64,000 nucleotides of DNA from Thauera sp. (GTDB lineage: Bacteria; Pseudomonadota; Gammaproteobacteria; Burkholderiales; Rhodocyclaceae), in the NCBI GenBank assembly GCA_017302295.1, contig JAFLDS010000003.1:1-64000 (forward strand), given 5' to 3'. The notes beneath the pieces are model-generated. The model was given only the letters and a program-made list of their open reading frames with translations, was not told the origin of the DNA and searched no databases. A program made the position numbers and the translations under genes. Of this stretch, positions 8,974 to 19,516 are shown piece by piece. Within the stretch, counting starts at the first letter, position 1, and each line of letters starts with the position of its first letter.

Positions 8974-10152
8974 TCAGCCCGCCGGCGACGCCTCCCTACG
9001 CTGGCGCAGCGCGAGCCAGATCAGCGCCACCCCGGTGAGCGCCACCGGCACCAGCGAACCCACGTTGAGCAGCGTCCAGCCCTGCGTCGTCACCAGCGCG
9101 CCGGACGCGAACGAGGTGATGGCCATCGTCGCGAATACCGCGAAGTTGATCGCCGCCTGCGCCTTGTCCTTCTCTTCTGGGCGATAGGATTGCATCGCCA
9201 GCGTCGTGCTGCCGGTGAAGAGAAAGTTCCAGCCCACGCCGAGCAGGAACAGGCCGACCAGAAACTGGTGCAGGTCCTGCCCGGACAGGGCGACGAGGAT
9301 GCAGGCGAAGTTCAGCGCCACGCCCACGCCCATGATCCGCAGCACGCCGAAGCGCTTGATCAGGTGGCCGGTGAAGAAACCCGGCGCGAACATGCCGATG
9401 ACGTGCCATTCGAGGACGAAGGCGGCGTCCGAGAACGGCATGCCGCACACGTCCATCGCCAGCGGGGTGGCCGCCATCAGCAGGTTCATGACGCCGTAAC
9501 CCAAGGCCGCGCCCACGGTCGCGACGATGAACACCGGCTGGCGCACGATCTCGCCCAGCGGACGGCCGCCTCCGCCACCCGCCGCCCTCGCCGGCTCGGC
9601 CGGAAAGCGGATGCCGGCCATCACCGCCATCGACACCAGCGCGACCACCGCCAGCGCGAGATAGGAACCGAGGAAAGGCGTGCCCAGCGTGTCGCGGGTG
9701 TGGTTGGCCAGGTTCGGCCCCACCACCGCGCCGATCAACCCGCCCGCCAGCACCAGCGACACCGCCTTCTCGCGGAACGAGGGCGCCGCCAGCTCGCCGG
9801 CGGCAAAGCGGTAGAGCTGGCCGTTGGCGCTGTAGTAGCCGGCGATCAGCGTACCCGCGACCAGCAGCCAGAAGTTGCGCGAATACAGCGCGAACGCGCA
9901 CAAGAATGCGGTGAGCAGGGCCACCAGCAGCCCGATCTGGAACGACGCCTTGCGCCCCCAGTGCCGCTGGCTGCGCGCCACCAGGCCGGTCGACAGCGCG
10001 CCGCCGACCACGTAACCCATCACCGGCAGCGTCGCCATCCAGGGCACCGGCGCCAGGCTCAGCCCCACCAGGCCGTTGATGGCGATGAACACCACGTTGT
10101 TGGTCAGGAACAGGCCCTGTGCGATGGCCAGCAGCCAGAGGTTCTTGTTCAT
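8974..10152 (-). CDS. MFS transporter
   Basis: This 392-residue protein has twelve predicted membrane helices in two six-helix halves, with a central Gly/Ala-rich cytoplasmic loop (residues ~205-215, AGGGGGRP) and a GHLIKRFGVLRIMGVG loop matching the MFS motif region at the start of the second half. It is an inner-membrane facilitator-type transporter; the substrate cannot be told from sequence. A palindrome ATTCGC-GATCT-GCGAAT lies 19-35 bp upstream of the start and may be an operator. No regulator gene is adjacent. Confidence 0.88.
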   Translation of the reverse strand: MNKNLWLLAIAQGLFLTNNVVFIAINGLVGLSLAPVPWMATLPVMGYVVGGALSTGLVARSQRHWGRKASFQIGLLVALLTAFLCAFALYSRNFWLLVAGTLIAGYYSANGQLYRFAAGELAAPSFREKAVSLVLAGGLIGAVVGPNLANHTRDTLGTPFLGSYLALAVVALVSMAVMAGIRFPAEPARAAGGGGGRPLGEIVRQPVFIVATVGAALGYGVMNLLMAATPLAMDVCGMPFSDAAFVLEWHVIGMFAPGFFTGHLIKRFGVLRIMGVGVALNFACILVALSGQDLHQFLVGLFLLGVGWNFLFTGSTTLAMQSYRPEEKDKAQAAINFAVFATMAITSFASGALVTTQGWTLLNVGSLVPVALTGVALIWLALRQRREASPAG

Positions 10153-10170
10153 AAGGAAATGCTTCTATTG

Positions 10171-10187
10171 ATTCGCGATCTGCGAAT
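10171..10187. promoter_or_regulatory. Palindrome upstream of the MFS gene, possible operator
   Basis: ATTCGC-GATCT-GCGAAT is a perfect 6+5+6 inverted repeat ending 19 bp before the MFS start codon (10152, minus strand). Its size and place suit a dimeric repressor. The region between the divergent MFS and TIR genes is only 152 bp, so it could affect either. Confidence 0.4.
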
Positions 10188-10304
10188 GTACCGCGTTACG
10201 CCCGCGCGTGCCGCGCCGTCTGCCGGGCGGAACAGCTGCTATGCTGGCTTCAGGCACGTCAACTTTCCCGGCGCGACGGACCATGCGGTTTACTGGATGA
10301 CATC

Positions 10305-11573
10305 ATGAGCCTGCCCATACAGCGACGAGACTTCGACGTCTTCCTGAGCCACGCGCACAAGGACAAGGAGTTCGTGGCAGCGCTCGACCGCTGGCTCACC
10401 AAGGCCGGGCTGCGGGTTTGGTACGACGCGCGCGAGCTGGCCGGCGGCGCCCTGCTCGCCACCGACCTGGGGGCGGCAATCGCGCGTTGCCGGGGCGTCC
10501 TGATCGTGGCGTCGGACGACGCGCTCCGAAGCGGCTGGGTGAAGGCCGAATACAACGCCGCGATGAACGAACGCGCCAATCAGGACGCCTTCCGCCTCGT
10601 CGTGCTGCGGCTGCCCGATGTCAATCTGAAGGACCTGCTGCAGGGCACGTCCTGGATAGATCTGCCCGGCCCCACACTCGACGCCGACACCGCGCTCGCC
10701 ATCGTCGGCGCCTTCCACCCCGGGGAGCGACGGCCCAATCCGGCCACCGCGCGCGACGTTTATATCAGTTGCTCGTGGCAGTCCGACGACGGCGACAGCG
10801 CACGCGCCGTGTGCAAGGAACTGGTCGGCCAGGGCTTCCGGCTGATCGGCGACGCGCGCGACCAGAAAGGCTTCGGCAGCGGCGAACGGGTAGAACGCAT
10901 CATCGCCAGTTGCGGCGCCTTCGTCGGCATCCTGCCCTATCGCGGCGTCGAGTCCGCCTCGGCCACCGACAAACCGTACAAGTATTTCCTCAGCGAGATG
11001 GACGCCGCCGCCAGCCTCGACCTGCCTACCCTGATCGTGGCCGACCCGCGCATCCGCCGCGTCGACGGCACCGACGCCGCGTGGCTGCGCATGGACACGG
11101 GCGCCAGTGCCTGCCCTGCGGCGGTATCGGACGCGCTCGGCACCCTGTGGGAACGATGGCATGAGCCACCGGCCCCTCAATACATCTTCTGCGCGACGGA
11201 TCTCGAGTCCGAGATCGCCCGGCTGGGCGGACCGCTGCGTCACCTGATCGAGCGTATCACCGGCATGGCCACCGTCATCGGCACCGACATCCACGACCAG
11301 GACACGCCGTCGGCCATCATGAAGAAGATCTGCAGCGCCTTCCTGGTGCTCGCCGACCTCACCGACGACAACCTCAACACCTGCATCGAAGCCGGCATGG
11401 CCCTGGCTGCCGGCACCAACGTCGAGCTCATCGCCCGCGGCCGCATGCGCAGCCCGCCCTTCATGCTGCGCTCGCTGCAGATGGCCACCTTCGAGGACGA
11501 GGTGGAGCGGATCGCGACGCTGCACAGGATCCTGCGCCCCTATCGGCGACGGGTGATCAATGCCGAGCTGTAA
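10305..11573 (+). CDS. Protein with three tandem TIR-like modules
   Basis: The 422-residue protein starts with a clear TIR domain: FDVFLSHAHKD (10-20), YDARELAGG (40-48), and RSGWVKAEYNAA with Glu82 in the position of the TIR NADase catalytic glutamate. A second TIR-like module spans ~150-265 (DVYISCSWQS; YKYFLSEMDAA, Glu231). A third module (~290-400; QYIFCATDL, DLTDDNLNTCIEAGMALAAG, Glu362) looks closer to the nucleoside deoxyribosyltransferase/TIR-like SLOG-type fold. Bacterial TIR proteins are often NAD-cleaving anti-phage effectors. No partner sensor gene is adjacent: MFS lies upstream and torR downstream. No signal peptide or membrane segment is seen. TIR1 assignment is firm; modules 2 and 3 are inferred. 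Confidence 0.85.
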   Translation: MSLPIQRRDFDVFLSHAHKDKEFVAALDRWLTKAGLRVWYDARELAGGALLATDLGAAIARCRGVLIVASDDALRSGWVKAEYNAAMNERANQDAFRLVVLRLPDVNLKDLLQGTSWIDLPGPTLDADTALAIVGAFHPGERRPNPATARDVYISCSWQSDDGDSARAVCKELVGQGFRLIGDARDQKGFGSGERVERIIASCGAFVGILPYRGVESASATDKPYKYFLSEMDAAASLDLPTLIVADPRIRRVDGTDAAWLRMDTGASACPAAVSDALGTLWERWHEPPAPQYIFCATDLESEIARLGGPLRHLIERITGMATVIGTDIHDQDTPSAIMKKICSAFLVLADLTDDNLNTCIEAGMALAAGTNVELIARGRMRSPPFMLRSLQMATFEDEVERIATLHRILRPYRRRVINAEL

Positions 11574-11645
11574 CGCAGCGCACCCGCGACGCTGACCGAT
11601 GCCGCGGTATCCTTCGCCATCAAGCGTCGCTCGCCTCGATCCCGA

Positions 11646-11651
11646 TATAAT
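11646..11651 (+). promoter_or_regulatory. Perfect -10 hexamer (TATAAT) upstream of torR
   Basis: TATAAT stands out in GC-rich surroundings 65 bp before the TTG at 11716. It falls inside the frame that would be coding if torR began at ATG 11599, which argues for the later start. No good -35 is visible. Confidence 0.45.
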
Positions 11652-11715
11652 TCGCGCCAGCCACCGCTGCACAACGCAGCCTGTCCCGTTCGAGCCAAAC
11701 GGCCCCATCCTCGCC

Positions 11716-12421
<706 letters not shown>

Positions 12422-12435
<14 letters not shown>

Positions 12436-15400
12436 CAGGCAGCGTCAGTGCGGTCGATTCTGCACCCGCGAGCGCGACTTCCAGGGCAGCGCCGCTGAGA
12501 TCGCAATGCTGCTGGAGGGTGTCGATGAGCGCGGTGAGCGTCGTGACCTCGGAGCCGGAATCGACCGCGGCCTGCTCGAGCTGCCGGGATTCGGCGATCA
12601 CGCGGGCAAAGCCGAGATTGCCGGCAGCGCTTCGAAGCCGGTGCGCGCGCCGGGCAATCGCCTCGCTGTCGCCGCTATCGAGCGCCTGGCGGAACTCTGC
12701 AAATGCCGCTTCGGCGTCCTTGCGGAACAGCATCAGCAGCTCTCGCAGCATCGCACAGCCCAGGCCCTCGATCTCGCCCGCGAGGTAAGCATCGTCGAGC
12801 AGCGGCACCTCCACCCCGCCATCCGCCGCGTCATCCGAGGCCGTCGGCCGCATCCGTGGCACCTGAGCGGGTGCCATTGCAGCAGGGGTCGATGCCGCCG
12901 ACGGCTGGTGCGCCTCGGGACGCACGCGAGCCGCAGTGACCTCGGCCAGGACCCGCGCCAGCGTGGCGCGATCGAAGGGCTTGCTGAGGAAGGCGGCGAA
13001 TCCCGCCGTGCGCACCTCGGGCTGTTCGGCGAACGCCCCGTCCGACACGTGGGCAGACATCGCCACGACCGGCACCGCCGCCCAGCGCCCGTCGTCGATG
13101 CAGCGCAGGTCGCGCGTGACCTCGGGGCCCGAGGCGCCGGGCAGGCTGATGTCCATCAGCACGACGTCGATGCGCTCGTGGCAGCCGCGCAAGAGCTCGA
13201 GCGCGGCCTCGCCATCGCCGACGGCGAGCACGCGATGGCCGAGGAATTCGAGGTAGCGCTGGCACACGATGCGATTGATCTCGTCGTCCTCGACGACGAG
13301 CACCGCCAGCGGACTCGCCGACGGCTGCAGGCCATTGCCGTGCGCCCTTTCAGGCAGCTCGCCGGCCGCATGATCGAAGGGCAGCTCGAAGCGCACCCGC
13401 GTGCCTTCGCCGACAACGCTGTCGAGGCCGATGCGACCGCCCATCAGTTCGACCAGGCGCTGGCAGATGGCCAGCCCGAGCCCCGTCCCGCCAGGACGAC
13501 GATGCGTCGCCTCCGTGACCTGGACGAAAGGCTTGAACACGGCCTCGCGCTGCGACGCGGGAATGCCGATGCCGGTGTCGGCGACCTCGAAGCACAGCCG
13601 CAGGTGCTCCTGCGCCGCGGCGGGAAGGCAGCTCACCGACACCGTCACCTCGCCTTCGTCGGTGAATTTGATCGCGTTGCCGATGGTGTTCAGCAGAATC
13701 TGGTTGAGCTTGCGACGGTCACCGACGACCCGCTCCGGCACATCCGGCGCAATGTCGCGCACCAGCGCGATGCCCTTCGCGCGCGCGCTGATCGACTGCA
13801 GCGCCAGCATGTCGTCGATCACGTCGCGGACCGCGAACGGCTCCTGGTCCATGACGAGCTTGCCGGCCTCGAGCCGCGAAAAGCCGAGGATGTCTTCCAG
13901 GATCTCGAGCAGCGTCGTGTTGGCATAGGCGATCATGCGCACGTATTCCTGCTGCTGCGCGTCGAGGGCGCTGTCGCGCAGCAGCTCGACACTGCCGCTG
14001 ACGCCGCTCAGCGGGGTGCGCAACTCGTGGCTCAGGGTGCCGAGGAACTCGTTCTTGGCGCGATTGGCCTCCTCCGCCGCGCGCCGCGCCTCGGCATGCT
14101 CGGCGACCTCGCGTTCCAGCAGCAGATTGCTGCGCTGCAACTCCGCGGTGCGGGCGGCGACCAGTTTCTCGAGCTCCTGCTGGTGGCGCAGCAAGGTCTC
14201 CTCCAGGCGCTGCCGTTCGCGCGCATTGTCACGGAACTGCTCGAGCGCCTGCACCAACGGGGCGAGCGGGTCGTTGCGGCCGCTGCTGTGGCTGATCGCG
14301 ACCGCGTAATTGCCGTTGACCAGCTCCCGCACCGCGCCTTCCATGCCCTTCAGCCGATCGAGCACGTCGTAGCGGAAGATGAACCACAGCGTGCCCATCA
14401 GCGCCAGGAACAGCAGCGCCGCGACACCGAAGAAACCGAACACGCCGCGGTCTATCGCCTGCCGCGATCCGGCGCCGGCCTGCTCGATCGTCTGGCTGCT
14501 GGCGCTCACCAGCGCGCTGCCCTGCTCGTTGAGCTGCCGCGCGAGGGCGCTGCCTTCGTCACGCAGGCGGGTCAGGCTGTTGCGCAGCGCCAGTCGCCTC
14601 GCGTGCAAGGCAAACAGGCCATCGTCTTCGAGGCTGCCGGCAAGCACCGCATGGAGCGCCATGCCTTCGGCCTTGCGCCCGGGATCGCGGATGTCCTGCA
14701 GGCGTCGATGCAGCAGTTCGAGATCGGCCGCGAAGCTCTGGCGCAGGGGCCCGACCGCCTCGGACTGTTGCTCGCGCTCCAGGCGCTCGAGCCGGGTCTT
14801 GAGGTTGAAGCAGACCATCTGCAGTTCGGCCATGCGCTCGACGCGGTCGATGTCGACCTCGATCAGGCGGTCGAGCGACTCGAGCACCTGCCGCCGGGAA
14901 TCCGGCCGATCGAGCAGCGGATAGAGGCTGGAGATCGTGGCATTGGTCGCGGTGGAGGCGTTCGCCGCCAGCGAGTCCGCCAGCATGACCAGGGCCGCCA
15001 CGGCGCCCTGGCGTTCGGCCAGCAAGGCCTGCTCCGTCTGCCGCAGCGTCAGCCAGCGGCCGACTTCGTCGGCCTGGCGGGCGAGGTTGGCCTCGATCGC
15101 ATCGACGGAAGCGGCCAACGAGGCCAAGAGGCGTGGCTCGAACTCATGACGCTCGAGGCCCTGCAGCAGGCTGCGCAGCCCGGCGAGCTGCTCCTTGCCG
15201 GAGCGCTCCAGCCGCGCCACCTCGGCGGTGGATTCCGCCCGCCCGAGCTGCTCCACGAGCGCCAGCGCACGGGTGTTGAGCTGCGCCATCGCCTGCACCG
15301 CCTCCATCGCGGGCACGGCGTGGTCGATGATGCCGCGCTGCGCGGCCACCACCTGGTGGAAACTGAGCCAGGCCGTCGCCGCCACCACCAGGGTCAGCAA

Positions 15401-15499
15401 GGCCGACGTGGCCAGCGCGAGCGAGATCTTGCCCATCAGCCCGAGCTGCGCATCCAGGCGCGCCAGCCAGGCCGGCTTCCGCGGCTTCACCGGCGTCAT
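12422..15499 (-). CDS. torS: TorS-type hybrid sensor histidine kinase
   Basis: This 1025-residue membrane kinase has TM1 (~24-46), a large helical periplasmic sensor (~47-355), TM2 followed by a HAMP-like segment, a coiled coil, HisKA (SHELRTP), HATPase_c (NAIKFTDEGE, DTGIGIP, GGTGLGLAI), a receiver (VLMDISLPG) and a C-terminal HPt domain (AHRLRSAAGN). That is the TorS/ArcB phosphorelay layout. TorS senses TMAO-loaded TorT and phosphorylates TorR. I start it at ATG 15499 (MTPVKPRKPAWLARL) just before TM1; the frame is open ~140 residues further upstream but that part crosses the torT promoter. It overlaps torR convergently and diverges from torT. Confidence 0.87.
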
Positions 15500-15704
15500 C
15501 GAAGCAGCCTCAGGCGGCGGCCCTCGCTCGGCACGCGCGCCCGGTGCGCCGCGGGGATGGGAAAGCCGGCAAGAAGAGGCAAAATGGCGGTGCTCCCGGG
15601 TGGAGATCGGCCAGGCATTTTGCGCCCTCCCCCAACGGTGGGGCAACGCGCACCGGTCGGCAGGACCGGCAACGTTCAGGCCGGCAGCCCCGGCAGCATG
15701 CACC

Positions 15705-16808
15705 ATGCCCACGACAACGATCCCGCGGCGCGCGCCCGCGCTGCGTTCGACCCTCCACGCGGCCCTCGCTGGAGTGGCTCTCGCGCTGTCGGCCACCGCG
15801 GTCGCCGTGGCGCCGCACGCCGCCGGCGCGCCGTCCGCCTTCCCGCCCAAGACCGAGGTCCATCGGCCGCTCGAATCGCGCCCGGCGCGCCGCCCCTGGG
15901 TGCTGTGCGCCGTCTTTCCGCACATCAAGGACGCCTACTGGCTCGGCGTCAATTTCGGCATGATCGACGAGGCGCGCCGGCTCGCGGTCGACGTGCGCTT
16001 CCTCGAAGCGGGCGGCTACCCCAACCTCGAGCGCCAGCGCGACCACATCCGCAGCTGTGCCGCCGACCCGGAGGTCAACGCGCTGATCGTGGGCACCGTG
16101 TCCTTCGAAGGCCTGTCGCCGCTGCTGCAGGAGGTGTCGCAGCGCATCCCGGTGCTGGCGGCGGTCAACGACATCGCCGACGCAGGCGTTGCAGCCAAGG
16201 TCGGAGTGAACTGGTACGACATGGGGCGCGCCGCCGGCGACTACCTCGCCAAGCAAGCTGCATCGGCGCGCGGCCCTGTCCCGATCGCGTGGTTCCCCGG
16301 ACCCCAGGGCGCCGGCTGGGTGCCCTTCGTGGACCGCGGTTTTCGCGACGCCATCGCCGGCAGCGGCATCGTCGTCGCGGCGACGGCCTGGGGCGACACC
16401 TCGAAGACGGTCCAGCGCAACCTGGTGCAGAAGACGCTCGACGCGCAGCCGGGCGTACGCTATCTCGTCGGCAACGCGCTGATGGCAGAGGCGGCGGTCA
16501 GCGTGCTGCGCGAACGCGGACTGCAGAACCGCGTCGGGATCGTGTCGACCTATTTCACTCCGGCGGTGCATCGCGGCATCGTGCGCGGCCGCATCCTCGC
16601 CGCCCCCACCGACGCGCCCGTCCTGCAGGGGCGGCTGAGCATCGCCCAGGCCGTCGCGCTGCTCGAGCAGCGGCCGGTCGCCCGCCATCTCGGTCCGGCG
16701 GTGCGCATCGTCGACCGCAGCAGCCTGCAGCGGATCGATCTGGGCGACTCCCTGCCGCCCAACCTGTTCACGCCGCAGTTCCGCTACCAGCCACCGCCCA
16801 AGCGTTAA
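15705..16808 (+). CDS. torT: TorT-type periplasmic TMAO-sensing protein
   Basis: This 367-residue periplasmic-binding-protein (LacI/ribose-binding type I fold) has an N-terminal signal region (RSTLHAALAGVALALSATAV). Its mature part carries the sugar-binding-like signature: IKDAYWLGVNFGMIDEARRL, DPEVNALIVGTVSF, PVLAAVNDI and WFPGPQGAGW. Length is close to E. coli TorT (342). TorT binds TMAO and docks on the TorS periplasmic domain. It is divergent from torS and convergent with torA, sharing a bidirectional terminator. The ATG at 15705 is the first one placing the signal peptide at the N-terminus. Confidence 0.82.
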   Translation: MPTTTIPRRAPALRSTLHAALAGVALALSATAVAVAPHAAGAPSAFPPKTEVHRPLESRPARRPWVLCAVFPHIKDAYWLGVNFGMIDEARRLAVDVRFLEAGGYPNLERQRDHIRSCAADPEVNALIVGTVSFEGLSPLLQEVSQRIPVLAAVNDIADAGVAAKVGVNWYDMGRAAGDYLAKQAASARGPVPIAWFPGPQGAGWVPFVDRGFRDAIAGSGIVVAATAWGDTSKTVQRNLVQKTLDAQPGVRYLVGNALMAEAAVSVLRERGLQNRVGIVSTYFTPAVHRGIVRGRILAAPTDAPVLQGRLSIAQAVALLEQRPVARHLGPAVRIVDRSSLQRIDLGDSLPPNLFTPQFRYQPPPKR

Positions 16809-16811
16809 AAA

Positions 16812-16838
16812 GCCCGGCCTTGCGGCCGGGCGTTTCCT
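16812..16838. terminator. Bidirectional intrinsic terminator between torT and torA
   Basis: A perfect 8-bp stem GCCCGGCC-TTGC-GGCCGGGC lies between the convergent genes. A run of five A (16807-16811) gives a U-tract to torA transcripts, and GTTTCCTT gives a weaker one to torT. Confidence 0.85.
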
Positions 16839-16858
16839 TGCGTCGGGCACCCGATCAC

Positions 16859-19516
16859 TCACATCGCAGCGGCGTCCTTGGCGTTCTTCTCCAGGAACTC
16901 GAGCACGATCTTCTTCTGCGCATCGTCGAGGCCGGCGCGCGGGAACATACTCTGGGTGATGCCGTGCCACTGCTTCTTGGTGAAGTCGCCCGGTTCGCGC
17001 GGCACATGGCACAGGGTGCAGCGTTCGTAGAACAGCTTCTCACCCGCGCTCATGTTCGCCATCGTCGCGCCCTTGATCGCGGCGGCGCGTTCCATCAGCT
17101 TCATGCCGGCGATGTCGAGCCCCAGGTTGCCGGCGGTCTCGATCGCGGGCGGCTCGTAGGCGAGGTTCTCCGATTCGGCGTCGGTGCACTTCTTCAGGTT
17201 GGCGATGCAGGTGTTCGCGCTCGTCGCCTGGCTCAGCCCGCTCGATGCGACGCTGGTGGTGATCATGTTGATCGCCCCGCTGTTGCAGCGGCCGCGGGAG
17301 TCAAGCTGGATCCAGTTGCCTTCCTCGAGGCTCACCACGCCCTTCATGATGTTCTTCGTCACCCGGGCCCCGGCGATCAGCGCCCCGCGGTCGTTGTACA
17401 GCTCGACCAGGTCGCCGTCCTTGATGCCCTTGGCCTTGGCGTCCTCGACGCTGATGAACACGTGCTGGCGACCCTTCACGTTCTCGTACTTGCGCACATC
17501 GGCCTGGGCCATCTGCGAATGCACGCGGTTGAACGGGTGCGGGCTGACGACGTGAACCTGGCCAGGCTTGGCGTTGCCGAGGAACTCGACGGGCTCGAGG
17601 TACTTCGGGATCGGCGGGCAGTCGGGCACCTTGAAGCTGGCGATCTCCGAGCAATACAGCTCGATCTTGCCGGACTTGGTGTGCAGCGGGTTCTTCACCG
17701 GATCGGTGTAGAAATCGCCATGGCGCACCCAGCGGCGCATCTTGTCGGGCACCTCGATCTTGACGATGCCCTTCTCCCAGAACTCCTCGAACGGCACCGT
17801 CTGGTTGGTGGCCTTGTACGAGTTCTCGAGGATCTGCATCACGGTGAGGCCTTCGGTGAATTGATAGCCCACGCCCATCAGCTCGCCCAGGCGGCGGAAG
17901 ATCTCGAAGTCGTCGAGGCTCTCGCCATAGGGCTCGATGACCTTGCGCATCGCGTAGATCTTGTCGTTGCTGTAGGTACCGCCGGTGCTCATGTCGTCGC
18001 GCTCGAGGGCGGACGTCGCCGGCAGCACGATGTCGGCGAAGCGCGACGAGGCGCACCACCACGGATCCTGGCAGATCACGGTGTCGACCTGCTTGTTCAT
18101 TGCACGCAGCAGCTCGTTGGTGTTCTGCTGGTGCGACATGAAGTTGTTGCCGGCGTTGTAGATCAGCTTGACGTTCGGGTAGGTGTGGGTCGCGCCGTCG
18201 CGGGTGTATTGCTTGCCCGGATTCATCAGCATTTCACTGATGCGCGAGGCGGGGCAGCGCGCCTTCACCGGGTTGCGACCCTGCGACAGGCCGACCGGCA
18301 TCACCGCACCCGACTGCGGCATGCCACCGCAGCCGTAGTGCCAGCTGAAGCCCACGCCTTCGCCCGGCTTGCCGATCTTGCCCAGCATCGCGGCGAAGTT
18401 GATGATCGCCCAGTGCGTCATCTCGCCGTGATGGGCGCGCTGCAGCGACCACGCGCCGGCGAACTGGGTGCGCTTGCTGGCGAACAGCTCGGCCAGCTCG
18501 ACGATCTTCTGCGCCGGGATGCCGGTGATCTTCGCCGCCCATTCCGGGGTCTTCGGCGGCGTGCCGTCGGCGTCCTTGCCGAGCAGGTAGGGCAGGAACT
18601 TGTCGAAGCCCACCGTGTACTTGTCCACATAGGCCTTGTCGTACTTGCCCGTCGTGTAGACGTGATAGGACATCGCCAGGAACAGGGCGGTGTCGGTGTT
18701 GGGGACGATCTTCACCCACTCCGACTCCATCGCGACGTCGGTCGGGGTGTATTGCGGGTTGATCGACACGAACTTGACGCCACGCTCCTTGATCAGCTGC
18801 CAGCGCGGGAACATCTGGTGGTCGGCCACCGTGTATTCGATGCGGTTGTTCTTGAACGGGTCGCAGCCCACCCACACCATCACCTCGGTGTGGTCGGCCA
18901 TCACTTCCCAGGCGGTCTGCGGCGAATACACTTCCATGTCGCCGATGATGTGCGGCAGGCTGACCTGCGAGGCGCCGCCGGAGTAGTCGCCGGTGGTCAC
19001 CGAATGGCCGCCGATGAGGCCGAACAGGCGGCCCTGCAGCACCTGGGGACGCAGCAGGCCGGCGTGCGACCAGCCGCCGTAGGAGCTGCTGAACAGGGCC
19101 TCGTTGCCGTATTTTTCCGCGGTGTTCAGGATCGCGTTGGCAGCCAGCGCCAGCGCCTCGTCCCAGCTCACGCGCACGAAGGGCTCCTTGCCACGCAGAT
19201 GCGGCTTGGAGTCGGCCGGGTTGGCGAGATAGGACTTGCGCACCATCGGGTACTTGACCCGCGTCTTGTGATACACGCGGCTGATCAGGCCTTCGGTGAG
19301 CATCTTGGTCGGCATCGCGTCGATGTCGTTCAGCGGCTGGATGCCGACCAGCACGCCGTTCTTCACCACCGCCTTGAACGGCCCCCAGTGGCTCGCGCTC
19401 GGGATCACCACCGTATCCGCACCGAACACCTCGTCCACGCCGAACCAGGTCAGCCCGTTCGCCGCCACCGCCGATGCCACCGACGCCTTCAGAAAACCCC
19501 TTCTCGTCATACCCAT
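16859..19516 (-). CDS. torA: Periplasmic TMAO reductase TorA with fused C-terminal cytochrome c motif
   Basis: This 885-residue protein of the molybdopterin DMSO/TMAO reductase family begins with a Tat signal (TRRGFLKASV). Residues 170-185 (GHSVTTGDYSGGASQ) match the region where TorA-type enzymes supply the Mo-ligating serine. The catalytic body ends near residue 800. The extra tail has CTLCH (833-837), a class-I haem c site, with Met at SMFP as a possible axial ligand. TorA proteins usually take electrons from a separate pentahaem TorC, which is absent here. The start at ATG 19516 has GGAG eight bases upstream; an ATG at 19555 lacks one. TMAO is favoured by torRST next door; other N- or S-oxides remain possible. 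No torD chaperone gene is in view. Confidence 0.88.
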   Translation of the reverse strand: MGMTRRGFLKASVASAVAANGLTWFGVDEVFGADTVVIPSASHWGPFKAVVKNGVLVGIQPLNDIDAMPTKMLTEGLISRVYHKTRVKYPMVRKSYLANPADSKPHLRGKEPFVRVSWDEALALAANAILNTAEKYGNEALFSSSYGGWSHAGLLRPQVLQGRLFGLIGGHSVTTGDYSGGASQVSLPHIIGDMEVYSPQTAWEVMADHTEVMVWVGCDPFKNNRIEYTVADHQMFPRWQLIKERGVKFVSINPQYTPTDVAMESEWVKIVPNTDTALFLAMSYHVYTTGKYDKAYVDKYTVGFDKFLPYLLGKDADGTPPKTPEWAAKITGIPAQKIVELAELFASKRTQFAGAWSLQRAHHGEMTHWAIINFAAMLGKIGKPGEGVGFSWHYGCGGMPQSGAVMPVGLSQGRNPVKARCPASRISEMLMNPGKQYTRDGATHTYPNVKLIYNAGNNFMSHQQNTNELLRAMNKQVDTVICQDPWWCASSRFADIVLPATSALERDDMSTGGTYSNDKIYAMRKVIEPYGESLDDFEIFRRLGELMGVGYQFTEGLTVMQILENSYKATNQTVPFEEFWEKGIVKIEVPDKMRRWVRHGDFYTDPVKNPLHTKSGKIELYCSEIASFKVPDCPPIPKYLEPVEFLGNAKPGQVHVVSPHPFNRVHSQMAQADVRKYENVKGRQHVFISVEDAKAKGIKDGDLVELYNDRGALIAGARVTKNIMKGVVSLEEGNWIQLDSRGRCNSGAINMITTSVASSGLSQATSANTCIANLKKCTDAESENLAYEPPAIETAGNLGLDIAGMKLMERAAAIKGATMANMSAGEKLFYERCTLCHVPREPGDFTKKQWHGITQSMFPRAGLDDAQKKIVLEFLEKNAKDAAAM

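Noticed and set aside
11599-11715. Upstream extension of torR from ATG 11599
   Set aside because: It contains a perfect -10 element and no receiver-domain sequence; the family N-terminus begins near 11716.
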